Origin: Dactylellina haptotyla
Taxonomy: Eukaryota > Ascomycota > Orbiliomycetes > Orbiliales > Orbiliaceae
Reading direction: 5' to 3'
DNA: 64,000 nucleotides
NCBI GenBank assembly: GCA_031310005.1
Contig: CM062380.1
Location: 3,162,001 to 3,226,000, forward strand
Shown: positions 11,735-21,978 of the stretch, in pieces
Layout of the letters: each line of letters opens with the position of its first letter
How positions within the stretch are numbered: position 1 is the first letter of the stretch
Notes under the pieces: model-generated
The model's input: only the letters and a program-made list of their open reading frames with translations
Told to the model about the DNA's origin: nothing
Databases searched by the model: none
Position numbers and translations under genes: made by a program

Positions 11735-12474
11735 ATTGTAGAGCTAGATACATAAGATATTATACTGCTACTGATTATAATGTTATGATGAGATAAATCT
11801 CAAGACTGAGTGATAATATACATTAATTTGATGGCAACTTTCGGGAGTTCGAAATTCTATAAGCTAGTCACAAACCTCCGGGGTAGTAGCATAGGTAGCT
11901 TCTCATTGAGACAGTAAGAGATTTGCTGACTCAGAGGTGCGGATTTGAAAGTCATGTATCTCAGTTTGGGGCGGCGTACAACTCCCGAGTGAGCAATTTG
12001 TTTTTGCGTCGTATAATAAGCAAGCTATTCCTGCGTATTAGGGGAGCAAAAGTTAGTTAGGATCGTAGAGTTCTGCGAGTCAATCAGAACGACGGTAAGA
12101 TAGGCGTTGGTGATAAATACGACGATTTAAGTTTGCTTGGCGGGTTGATGTAGACGATGTTCCAATGAGATTCAAATGAGATTCAAGATGATCTATTAGC
12201 TCAAGGGGCTCCTGAGGGGGGGGTAGGCGACTATGATGTTGAGGGAGTTACACAGGGAAGAGCCGGAAAACCTTCCATTGCCCCGGTTCGCCTTTGGATC
12301 GTGGCTTGGGAGGCATAGGTGGCTACCGAATCTGCCCCAAACGAGACATGGCCTAACAGATCGAAGCGTAACAGGAGGCATCGTGGAAACTTCGGTAGAT
12401 CGTGACTCTGGATCTGTGAGCTGGATCTGAGGGACAACTTGTTCATTGTCTATCACAGAAACCTCTGCTAACAC
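11735..12474. other. Intergenic between dioxygenase and AT-hook gene
   Basis: This holds the 3' flank of the dioxygenase gene and the upstream region of the next gene. It has short direct repeats (for example two copies of GAGATTCAA near 12167-12186) and no supported gene. Confidence 0.5.
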
Positions 12475-12481
12475 TATAAAA
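12475..12481 (+). promoter_or_regulatory. TATA box of the AT-hook gene
   Basis: TATAAAA is followed by a pyrimidine-rich stretch typical of a fungal leader. It lies 414 bp before the ATG at 12895, implying a 5' UTR of roughly 380 bp unless a leader intron exists. Confidence 0.5.
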
Positions 12482-12894
12482 TCCCCCCAAATTCCAGCTC
12501 CGTTGCAGCCCCTTCTTTCTAAATTCTGCTTTCCTTCCTCCTACCTTCATCCATAGGATAAATAACCTTCATCTCAGACAATTTATCACTCTTGAGTCTG
12601 AAATAACCTAATTACATCTCTATCTCCACCAAGCTTTCCTCTTTTTCTACCTACTCAAGCATAAGAACTCATTACCTATTACTCCTTACTATATCCAGGT
12701 TTCAACCTATATCTCGAAGATAATCTTATTGATTTATTATAATCAGAGCACATCTTTATATTAGAAACAAAAACAGCAACTATTCTTTGATTGATACACC
12801 ATTCAAAGAAATAGCAACGTAGCTTTTGTGTTATCAACAATTTTCTCACACATTAGCCTGTCATATCATAAATAAGCTTTCAATATCTTTTAAA

Positions 12895-14196
12895 ATGTTG
12901 CAGATTACCGAAAATCCTAACGTTGCCCTGGAGTTTATGGACGACTCAGAATACGGCCTTATGGCTTTGTACATCAGCGAGCCTCCAAGGGATTTTAAGG
13001 TCACGCTCGAACCAGGCCAATCGTCCTTGGGGATGGGGGTCCCGGCCCCAGACTCCACGCTTTTGGGGGCGAACACTTGGGATGACGATCCGGACTTCCA
13101 ATATTTCAAGTCTACCCAATACCCAGCAACCGAGGCTCCTCCTGCAGATCAAGCTATCCAGGAAGATGTTCAAATCGAGCTTGATCAACAACTTCGAGAA
13201 GAACTCTCAGATGTTGAAGACCTTGAAGACGAGGCCGAAGAAATGGCCAAGCTCAGGCTAGGTCGGTCAGAGGGAATTGAAGACGCTGTAATAATAAGCG
13301 TCGAGACCAATTCCAGGGGCCGCGCCGTTGTACGCAGTCCCTTCGACTTATCCACGGCCGAAGAATACGGAGATTTGCTTCGTGGGGGGCTCTTGGATTC
13401 TATTCTCCTAGGCTGGAATATCCCAGAGGGTGCACCGGCTCCGTCCTCCGCCAACACTCCGGCTTCACAGCAAGCACCACCGACAGTCCCGAACCTAAAC
13501 CAAAACACAGCACCACCACCACCGAAGCCAGAAGAGGGCTTGTCTGAGGCAACTGCTTCAAGTCTTACAGCAAGTCCTCCGAAGACTCCAAGTCCCAACG
13601 GAATAAAACCTCCAAGGAAGGCGTCCGCCTCCCAACCAAAGGGGAGGCCTCGTGTCGTTGACGCCAACGGCAACAGAGTTGAGAAGAGGGGTCGTGGGCG
13701 TCCACGAAAGGAGACAACAATTTATCCTCGCCGAGAAAATCTTACTCTTTCTCCGGCATCGACTCACGTCTACCCAATCGGGCCATGGGCGGATGAAGAC
13801 TTCGCTGCCTTCTCCACAGACATTGCGGTCCTAGAGGCAACAGGCAAGGCACTAGTTCCTCACGCCTTCCGAATATTTGAGGACCCGTGTCTTCATGACG
13901 CAGTGGGCCAGATCTGCCAGGCCCTGCAACTCGACTGCGTTGACGTCGTAGTAGCCTACAATGAAGGCTACTACTTCAGATTCAAGACCGGCGGATGGTA
14001 TGGCATCAACCGCAACTACGACTACTGTTGCGCAGCTGCGGAGAATGATCTGGCCATGCTTACGAAGTTCAAGCTTGCCAGGCCGATCAATGGCGGGTGG
14101 AGAGCCATTGCAGAGGAATTTTTCGTTGTTGAGGCCGCAATGGTTGCTCCTCTCCAGCAGGCGGGACAAGTTTTGCTATACGCCTTTGGTGACTAA
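12895..14196 (+). CDS. AT-hook protein of unknown function
   Basis: A single exon of 433 residues. The ATG at 12895 (TTTAAAATGTTG) is used because the frame upstream contains no ATG. Residues 1-190 are acidic and contain a Glu/Asp-rich helix-like stretch (about 105-135). Residues 190-245 are Pro/Ser/Thr-rich and disordered. Two AT-hook cores follow, KGRPR near 248 and RGRGRPRK near 264, so minor-groove DNA binding is likely. The last 150 residues look globular: rich in aromatics and Cys, with WADEDF, YYFRFKTGGWYGINR and YCCAAAEND. I do not recognise that domain. The gene has a strong TATA box and a long pyrimidine-rich leader, which suggests regulated expression. It could be an orphan chromatin or transcription factor; no pathway can be assigned. 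Confidence 0.8.
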   Translation: MLQITENPNVALEFMDDSEYGLMALYISEPPRDFKVTLEPGQSSLGMGVPAPDSTLLGANTWDDDPDFQYFKSTQYPATEAPPADQAIQEDVQIELDQQLREELSDVEDLEDEAEEMAKLRLGRSEGIEDAVIISVETNSRGRAVVRSPFDLSTAEEYGDLLRGGLLDSILLGWNIPEGAPAPSSANTPASQQAPPTVPNLNQNTAPPPPKPEEGLSEATASSLTASPPKTPSPNGIKPPRKASASQPKGRPRVVDANGNRVEKRGRGRPRKETTIYPRRENLTLSPASTHVYPIGPWADEDFAAFSTDIAVLEATGKALVPHAFRIFEDPCLHDAVGQICQALQLDCVDVVVAYNEGYYFRFKTGGWYGINRNYDYCCAAAENDLAMLTKFKLARPINGGWRAIAEEFFVVEAAMVAPLQQAGQVLLYAFGD

Positions 14197-14920
14197 TCAC
14201 TAAGGTATATTGATGGTGTTGAAATGAGGGTTTTCTGATCTTGTTTTGTTTTCGTTTATTATTACGGTTCTGTTTTGCTTGTCAGGCTTTTATTTTTGTT
14301 GGGTTTACGATCAGTTCGGATCGCTCATTGCATCTTATTATTTCATTATTCTTTCTTCTTTCCTTTAAAAAAAAATCAGTCGATGGAAAAACGAAAAAAA
14401 TAAGGAAAAGACAAAATAGGAAAAAAAAAAGTCAACCATTATTTAGCAGGTTAGGATACGATTCTTAACTTAAGTGACTGAACAAGAATCGTTTATATGT
14501 TGAGAACTATTCATGTATATTACAGACCAGGAATCGAATAGGAACAGCATAAAAAAAACTTCTATCTGTGCTCTATAGAGTTTATGAAGAATATGAGACC
14601 TTCCATGTGTCAGCCATTCTCCCATCGACCAGGTATCAGATAGCCATCCAATCTGGTCAGGCGACATTTCGCAGCAATGATCTAGTAAGATCGAGCAACA
14701 ACAGTAACTAACGTAGCTAACGATCCGCTTGCTAGCAGCGAATGTGTTGTGCGTGTGGTTGTTCCAAAGCAGGCACTTTGTGTAACTTCGCCTTTTGCCA
14801 ACTCGCGAAACCAAGCTGCTTTCCTCATCGCCGGCTTTCGCGAAAATTTGCGCCGCCAAAAAACCAATCTTCCAATTCCTCCCCGCGATACCCACCCGGA
14901 CCCACAAATTAAATAAAACA
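14197..14920. other. Intergenic
   Basis: A T- and A-rich 3' flank with A-runs near 14367-14430, then the fyv7 promoter. No supported gene. An open frame on the minus strand (about 14470-14907) has no recognisable features. Confidence 0.5.
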
Positions 14921-15709
14921 ATGCCGAAACGCCCGTCACCGCCGCCTACAGATGGCCATCATCATAAGAAACCACGAGTCTCATTCTCGAAGGACGCACA
15001 ATCCAGCGGCAAGCGAAAGGGCTTCAATGTTGGCCCGTCGAATCTACCAGACGGCACATACCGTCGCAAAACACAGAAGATCAAGCAGACGTTAATACAC
15101 CGGGCGAAGCTACGGAAAGGGTTGGAGAAGATTAAACGGCACGAAGGGATTGCCAATGTCCCGCATAACTCCGCCAGGAGTGAAGATACACACGATAACG
15201 AAGAGGAAGAGGATGAAGCAGCCGCGCGGGCGAGAAGACGGATGGAAGCAGCAATGGAGAGTGATGATGGGGCGGAAAGTGAAGAGGACAATGTGGTCGG
15301 TGGGGATGATATCACGGAAGATACAAACGAGAGCCGGAAACCTGAGCGGTCGTTACACGACGCCGATTCGTCGATATTGGAAACGGAGGGTATACTCCGT
15401 GATAACCCAGAAGCCGACGCAGACGATCCACGAACCCACCCGTCCCGGCAGGCGTATACTCGTCGTCCGAAGCAATCGCGGTATAAGAACGAGATTACAA
15501 TTTCTAAAAGAGTCCGAGAAGTCAGAGCCGAGCGCGAGCGAGTTGAGAAAGCGAAGGCTGCAGCTGCGGAAAGGCGAGAACAGGAAAGAAAGAGCCGGAA
15601 TAAAGCTATGGGAGCTGGGAAGAATGCAAAGACGAATACTGGACAGATGAAACTAGGGAGACAAAGTAAAGGTTTATTAGATAGGGTTGAGAGACTGGTG
15701 AAAGGATGA
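14921..15709 (+). CDS. fyv7: rRNA-processing protein Fyv7
   Basis: A single exon of 262 residues. The ATG at 14921 (AAAACAATGCCG) is preferred over upstream in-frame codons because the family motif follows shortly after it. The N-terminal block [20 protein letters not shown], followed by an Ile/Lys-rich helix, is the signature of filamentous-fungal Fyv7 (Pfam rRNA_processing family). The C-terminal end has the usual charged helix ([15 protein letters not shown]) and the closing [17 protein letters not shown] motif. The middle is acidic, variable and longer than in yeast. Fyv7 is a nucleolar factor of the small-subunit processome needed for 18S rRNA maturation and 35S pre-rRNA cleavage (known of the family). 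Bms1, another processome protein, lies 7 kb away on the other strand. Confidence 0.88.
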   Translation: MPKRPSPPPTDGHHHKKPRVSFSKDAQSSGKRKGFNVGPSNLPDGTYRRKTQKIKQTLIHRAKLRKGLEKIKRHEGIANVPHNSARSEDTHDNEEEEDEAAARARRRMEAAMESDDGAESEEDNVVGGDDITEDTNESRKPERSLHDADSSILETEGILRDNPEADADDPRTHPSRQAYTRRPKQSRYKNEITISKRVREVRAERERVEKAKAAAAERREQERKSRNKAMGAGKNAKTNTGQMKLGRQSKGLLDRVERLVKG

Positions 15710-16377
15710 TGCTGCGTTCTTTCGTGGCTTGAAGTTATGGCTATTCCCTACGTTCCTAGAGATAGCCAGATGTAAAATGTGATGCACTATAAATATATAA
15801 ATAGCTTGGCATACAAGACTAAATAGCTGTTTACATGGTACAGCATATATAAACCCAGAATCATAAGATACCATGAACAAGGCAACCCGAAATTTACAAG
15901 CAGATGGTCTCCCCTTATCTATACCCAATGGAAGGGATACAAAATCATTAAGAGAGAGGGATGAATTTAGTTCTTATCAAAATAAGAACAATCGTCTTCA
16001 AACGCCAAAAAGCTGTGTCGGTTCTTCAACGATACAACTCAAGATATCTTTAAAATTCCAGGTTTCCATATCAGGGCATACAACTCTGGTGCGGAGGCAC
16101 TCTCGTAGCTTTGAAATCGGCAGTGCACTCTCATAAATCCGTTTTCGAGCCCAGCTTTATAATTTTGGAGTTTTTATTGCAATTATAGTATCACTCTACT
16201 TTACCGTCATATAATATCCTATATACGAAGGCTCTATAATATACAAATTGGTAGCTATGCTACAAGTATCCAACTAACCACAATTTTCTCCTTTGCCATC
16301 TTGACAATTACTGGCATATCTCTCCTCTTTATCTCTCCTCTTTCCCATTCCCTTAATGATCATATTTTTATGTTTAT
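15710..16377. other. Intergenic, AT-rich
   Basis: This is the 3' flank of fyv7 with many TATATA stretches. No gene is supported. Confidence 0.4.
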
Positions 16378-16650
16378 ATGCTTACTTTTAAGCTCAACAA
16401 CATTTTAACATCTAACAGTTGTTTTCATGTTGCTAAACCGTCAGCAAAAAGTTCTTCGTTCGCTGAAACTGTCCTGAATACACCAGAAAAGCGTTATAAT
16501 ATTGGTAAATTCGAACAAGAACACATTATTTGTATCGTAAATCAGACGGGAGCAACCTATCATTGCCAAAACACAAATCGCACGGTACCTGTTTTACAGG
16601 TAGAATTCATCGAATCTGAATATCTCGCCAACGCTAATGAACTCGTATAG
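16378..16650 (+). CDS. Possible small orphan protein
   Basis: A 90-residue frame begins with ATG at 16378 and ends with TAG at 16648. I do not recognise it. The last 60 residues are soluble and protein-like (for example KRYNIGKFEQEHIICIVNQT, then YHCQNTNRTVPVLQVEFIE), while the first 20 or so are weak. A CTAACAG just before 16420 could be a splice acceptor, so this may be the last exon of a gene whose first exon lies slightly upstream. It stands alone in a 3-kb region and has no partner gene. It may equally be a chance frame. Confidence 0.25.
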   Translation: MLTFKLNNILTSNSCFHVAKPSAKSSSFAETVLNTPEKRYNIGKFEQEHIICIVNQTGATYHCQNTNRTVPVLQVEFIESEYLANANELV

Positions 16651-17489
16651 GTATTCCAATAAAGCTAGAGTTGTTTTTTTGATGTCCTCGGGCTGCTTTT
16701 TGTAGTTTCTTCATTTGTCCAGCGTTTTGGGATTAGATATATAATGGATTAAGTGGCAGGTCAAAAGAAATAGGTCTAGATGGGTATCAGAGCTTACTAT
16801 GTATATAAATACTTATTCCTAAATCTAATGTAATACTATAATGCTTAGTCCAGCTCCTTCACTTTAATATCTGCGTTTAGGGCTTACAACCATCAAAATA
16901 TTTCCCTCCTGCGAGCGAGACAATCGAAACATATGCTATAATCACCATATCGATATCTCGACTATATCGTAGGGTTCTATCTCTCTATCTCCTATCAAAC
17001 CTCGAGATATTTGTGATTTGCAGATCATCATTCAGAACACTCGTAAATCCAGAAACAACCTTATATTTATGTCCCCTCGACTACTTCGTGAAAAGGATAC
17101 ATAAATCGAATTCCCGAAAATAAATAGGAGGGCGGCCTATCGGCCTGCCTTATTATTCCATTGTATCTCGACATTGTCCTCTCTTTCCTATTCTTCCTTC
17201 TCTTCACAATGTTCTCACCATTTGTTCTCTTCATTTGTGGCGAACACACATACTACGCTTCAGTAGCACGCATGGCTTCAGCAGATTCTTTTCGTTTATA
17301 ACCTTTTATCCCTCCGGGGAATCTCTCGTCCCCGGGGGGTAACTGACCAAGAGTCCCTTACCAAGAGTCCCTGTGCAAAAGAGGGTAGCGACAATGCTAA
17401 GGATTTGAGATTGGTGAGTTTCCTCCTTATTTTATTAAAGAGGTTCTCACTTAGCGGCCCCAGTAACAGCAGTTCTGATAGTTCGATTA

Positions 17490-17597
17490 TGGCGTCAGCG
17501 AGACGAGCGTTTCGTATCGCATAGTCGGGCTATCATGACTGTCTGTTCTGGACGGGTTGTGGCGTCAGCGGGGCAGTGTTTCCCGTATCGCATGACC
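17490..17597 (+). repeat. Pair of related 37-bp elements, 70 bp apart
   Basis: Two copies start with TGGCGTCAGCG (17490 and 17560) and end with GTATCGCAT. The interior differs by a few substitutions and a small indel. No coding frame spans them. They may be part of a noncoding RNA or binding sites. Confidence 0.55.
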
Positions 17598-17611
17598 CTG
17601 GCATAATATCA

Positions 17612-17685
17612 ATGATGAAGCAAAGTATCATCCATCTTAGGCATTACATCTGTGGTGTCACTGATGAAGGCATATAGTGTTCTGA
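17612..17685 (+). ncRNA. Possible box C/D snoRNA
   Basis: ATGATGA at 17612-17618 fits a C box and CTGA at 17682-17685 fits a D box, 74 nt overall. A C'-like CTGATGA lies at 17661-17667 with a weak D'-like CTGT 7 nt before it. The terminal stem that normally brings C and D together is not evident, and I could not match the guide stretch to rRNA. Low confidence. Confidence 0.25.
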
Positions 17686-18730
17686 GAACGCTAACCAATC
17701 GATTTTTACATTTTTTTAGTCCTCGTTAGCTACAATTCTCAATTTGAGACGTTCAAAGGGTGAGTGGGATTTTGGGGGCGGGGATTTGGGGGCGGGATTT
17801 CGGAGGTGAGTACTTGCCTTGATGCTTTGATCTTAGAAATTTTTTCTTGGGGGGAGTGCCAATGCGCAGAATATATAGAAAATTTAACTTATGCAATTGC
17901 GAGATCAGCATTTTTGTTGTGTCTGATTTACCGCGATCGCCGGGGAGTGCAGAAGACAATACCAAACTCCACTTTTATGTCCAAGATCACGGGGTTCAAT
18001 GTTGCAAGAGGCATATATATATATATATAAATTCTCACCATTTTCAACAAGATGGAGAACAGTTGATTTGCGTAGAGATATGGAAAAAAGAGCTAGTGTT
18101 CAGTATAGAGTAGTGTTTTATGTAGACTCGAGTCCTTCACAAACTACAGTTTTATAAAGAACCAAAGACTAGGTTCGGTTGCACAAAGGGGATTTTCCAT
18201 TAGTATAGGGAATATATTTGAAGGCTATTTTTTCCTTTCATATTACATATACATTTGTTGCATTAGTTTTCAGATATTCGTTGTATTTGATGACCCTTTG
18301 CTATTGGCCTCCACACTTCCCGCTTGCATATTTATATTGGCGTTCAGGACTTTGCCTACAGATTAAAAAAGATAAAATCTAAGAATACTCTTGTTTGCAC
18401 CTTTATTGGTCGAATTGTAGATAAGTTTTAGCTTTATGCTGTGCTTGTTGGCACTTTCAATTCGAACCGGATCCATTTTCGCGAGACCAGGACAGCATCT
18501 GGCTTGCGAAGTAACTTATCTATTCGATGACCATACCCTCACCCTCCCGCATCGATTTCACTTCTGCAAGAACATCACGATCAAAATCGGCCAAACAACA
18601 ATGGTACAAGTATGCAAAATGTAAGGAAACGCCGTATCAAAGCAAACATGCGTATCGCTCTATATAACTATTACCCCCAAAGGAAATCAACAGCAGCCAA
18701 AAAAACCAAATGATCGCACAACTCGGTATC

Positions 18731-21181
18731 CTACCAGACCGGATTTCTCTTTTCGAAATCCTTAATCTGGCTATCCACCTTCTCGATCTCCCGCTCCAGC
18801 TCCGTTAAACTCTGTGCCAGCGCCCCGACTTCCTCGAACTTCCGACCGGTTTTGGCGCTGGCAATCATCTCCCCAACGAGGAACTTCTGCTCTTCCAGTA
18901 CAGCTAGCTGTTCTTTCAGAAGTTTCTCCTCGGCATCCACTTCTGGATTGCTGCTCACGACACTACTGGCATCATCTATGGAAACCGCAGTAAGAGATTT
19001 ATGGTGCCCGTTCTGCTTCGATGCTGCTTTCGTCTGTTTCAAGATCTTCGGAAGCGCCTTGAGAGGGAACATGTGCGTTTGGAGGAACTCAACGGAGTAC
19101 ATATATATCGCCCGCTGCAATTGCTGTTGGGTCGGGGAGTCCGTAGGGAGGCTAACAATCCTTTTCGCGGCGGTATCATACTGAGTGAAGGTATCGAGAA
19201 GGCGCTTCCGGGTTTTAGAGGCTTCGGATCGCTGTTGCGGAGTGGATACCTTATTTGGGTCTCTGAGGTTCTCGTTAGTAGGGTTAGGTAGTAAGAGTGC
19301 GAAGCAACTTACTGCAATGTAGTCAACAACTTCTGAAATCTAGGCAGCATAGCTATGATACCTTTCTCGAATTGGACCATTGTCTATTACCCAAGTTAAC
19401 ATACTCCTACTTTGCAGGGGTTCGCAATCCCGCTATGAATAGGGTGCATACCTCGTAGCTCTTCTGATCCGGAGGCTTCCTTGCAATTTCGTCCAGGAAG
19501 TCTCTCTTGCTAAACAAGATTCCATTGCACTCCCTACATATCCTTACATCCAAAGCCAATTCGCCCATCTTCTCCGTCAACGAACTTCCTCCTTTCGGGT
19601 TCACGTTTACATTTACGTTCACGTTCAAGCCCACTTCCTTTGAACACCCGGTTCGTGTATCCCCACAGACTACCCGGCCGCATAACCTGCAGTGGTGTTT
19701 TCGTAATGAGAAGTTGGTAAATGTTTGCTTGCAAAACGGACAGTTCGCAACCCTTGCATCATCCTCCCAGGACACCACGCTTTGCTCCAGTAGTTTCCTT
19801 TGATTCCGCAACCCGTTGAGGTTCACCGGCCATAATTTTGATGTGGTCGATTGCTGTATATTCAGTGCTTCAGCAGCGGCTGGGTCCGTCAGAACCTGCG
19901 TGAGCTTTGTCAAGCGCTTATCGAGACGAGAGGTTTCCAAATGTTGTTTATCGACAGTTTTGCGACGAAGGTTGGTAAACTCGGATGTGAGGTCCCGTAC
20001 CGTACCTATTTAGAAAAACAAATGAAGTTACCATCCGTATAAATCCAAAAAGTTCAAGAGTCAGAGCTTACCCTTGTGATCCAGATATCCGTCTCTCGAC
20101 ACATAGCAGCTCTCGCAGACCCGGCACCAAGCTCCTCGGACCGGTTCGTGTAACGCCGCTCGCGATAGTTTTATTTGATACATCGTATGCTCTTCGCAGA
20201 AGAGCTTGCCGCAATTTCTACCTTTGTCCGATTAAAAAACTCAGCAACCGCGTCCATAGATTCCCGTTTTCCCAAAATGAAAAAGCACCTAGGGCCGGGG
20301 GAGTGAGATAATACCGACAGTTCACGATGCCATTATTACTACCCAACAGCTTTCCACACACGGGTTCCGTACACATATCCCTGTGCCCCGCTTTCTGCCA
20401 GTGCGCTCGGTTCACATACTCCTCCGGGTCTTTCTCTCTATTTACGACGGCAGGGGTGATGGTGTGCGGTGGGTTGACGATACCGGAGGCCGTTGGCGCC
20501 GGTGTATGTATCGTGGGATGGAAGTTATCGTTCGATTCGAATACATCGAGCCCTTTTAGCTTCTGGTTTAGTATCGCTACAGGTTGGAATTGCTTCGCTT
20601 TGAGTAAGTTCTTCTGAAACCAGGAGGATATATCGTCCTTTTCGACCGTTTCGACTTCCTTGTGGTCATCGTCAAGGTGGCGGTTCAGTTGGAGTAGAGT
20701 TACCTGTAGATACAATAAGGTACGATATTAGTAGCTGTAGAGCCTCGGAATGCTACTGGATATGTGCCCTCCATAGAAGCAACATAGTTCCTACCATATC
20801 CATCTCACAGATAGGACATATCATCCTCTCCGGGTTCTCTGTCTCTCCGTATCGTCCCATCCCGGGATTACCGGGAAGCCCGTTGACCGCGCCATTTCCT
20901 AGCGGTGTGGAATATCCACTCGCGCTGGTACTTCCTTGCCTCGCATGTCCACCAACACCAAGCCCGGCCCCAGTTATGATACCAAAGGAGCTCTGAGACT
21001 GAAAAGAAGCCGAACTTTCGGAAGGGGAGACAGCTAGGTCCGGACGGTTCGAAAGAGCTGGTGATAGATTACCGCGATTTGGGATCGGGCGACCGAGCAC
21101 TCGCCCTCCGGTCTTGGGCCGGGCGGGCGGGGTGGCTGGAGATGTCGAGGTCGAAGGAGGTCGGGGTTGGAGGTGGTTCAT
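18731..21181 (-). CDS. pep7: Vacuolar segregation protein Pep7/Vac1 (C2H2 plus FYVE-type fingers)
   Basis: Six exons on the minus strand: 21181-20795, 20703-20315, 20217-20072, 20005-19452, 19383-19313 and 19262-18731, with introns of 91, 97, 66, 68 and 50 bp. The product is 692 residues. After a Ser/Pro-rich N-terminus comes a C2H2 finger split by intron 1 (CPICEMDMVTLLQLNRH, about 122-143). A first FYVE-like finger follows (VNCRNCGKLFCEEH), then a second with the phosphoinositide-reading RKHHCRLCGRVVC. The C-terminus is a coiled coil with the Rab-binding look of Vac1/rabenosyn (EEKLLKEQLAVLEEQKFLVG). Pep7 binds PI3P and Rab5/Vps21 and Vps45 in Golgi-to-endosome traffic (known of the family). 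The second finger loop contains a short Asn-Val repeat. The next gene on this strand upstream, bms1, ends 797 bp before this start. Confidence 0.93.
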
Positions 21182-21978
21182 CGTGATGTTGACACCATCA
21201 CCGGTTGTGCCGCTCTCAAGGACCGCCTCCTAGATTCTGTGCCGTATGTATGCCGCTAAAGCTATAACGAAAGCTGACAGAGCATGCGCAGAGCTTTATA
21301 ATAATGTATTACGGCCGTATGCGGAGCGACTGTAGAAGAGTATGTAGGCTGGCGGGAGCAAAAGAGGGGAGAGGCGGCTTCTGGGAGACGTTGGAAGGAG
21401 CGGTGGGATATGAGATAATGGAGATCGCAGCAGCCTGGCGGCCGAGATGACGGGGCGCAGCACATCCCTGTTGGTGCCACATCAACGCAAACCGGCGCCG
21501 CAGAATACCACATTGCCGCGGCTGTATACTTATTATCACGACGCTGTTATGTTCATTCGCGAACGGGGACTATATTGATATGCTATGGCTGGGGACTATA
21601 TTGATATGCTATGGCTGGGGACGATATAGCCTCTGTTTTTATTGCCATAAAGAGATGTGGATTCGGAGAAAGCTAGCATTTAGGATCAGATAATATCTAT
21701 ATATATCATTTATATACCCTTTTCTGTCAATCTCGGCCTGGACAACTTGCATGGAGCATGAAGTAGAGCTACATACCTGGTTTAATACTATATATTCTGC
21801 ATTATTTATCACGGCATCGTGCAATTCATCACTACTCATATCTACAAGTTAGTCTAAGATTTAAAAATTGAAACTGCGATAATAACTTTTTGAACCACCC
21901 GTGCTCCGGAATGCCCAAGTATCTAGAGCGGTCTATATATACAATTACACTCTACAAAGCCATGCTATCGTACAATCA
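21182..21978. other. Intergenic between pep7 and bms1
   Basis: This is the promoter of pep7 and the 3' flank of bms1. It contains the 26-bp tandem repeat at 21565-21627 and is otherwise unremarkable. Confidence 0.6.
21565..21627 (+). repeat. 26-bp tandem repeat, about 2.4 copies
   Basis: Two identical 26-bp units (21565-21590 and 21591-21616), each starting GGGGACTATATTGATATG, are followed by a partial third. They lie about 385-445 bp upstream of the pep7 start codon. Perfect identity suggests a recent duplication. Confidence 0.9.

Larger units (their letters stand above)
16651..18730. other. Intergenic with short repeats and a possible snoRNA
   Basis: No protein gene is supported. The region holds a 14-bp tandem duplication (CCAAGAGTCCC core, 17346-17371), a duplicated 37-bp element near 17490 and 17560, a box C/D-like pair near 17612-17685, G-rich hexamer repeats near 17770-17800 and an (AT)n run near 18012-18029. 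A 62-codon frame at 18436-18624 starts with a hydrophobic stretch but has no other support. Confidence 0.5.

Noticed and set aside
11760-11815. ATGATGA followed by CTGA as a snoRNA
   Set aside because: The spacing is only about 24 nt, too short for a box C/D RNA; it is 3' flank of the dioxygenase gene.
19265-19295. TTAGGG-like bases (GTAGGGTTAGGTAG)
   Set aside because: A single copy within a pep7 intron; not a telomere array.
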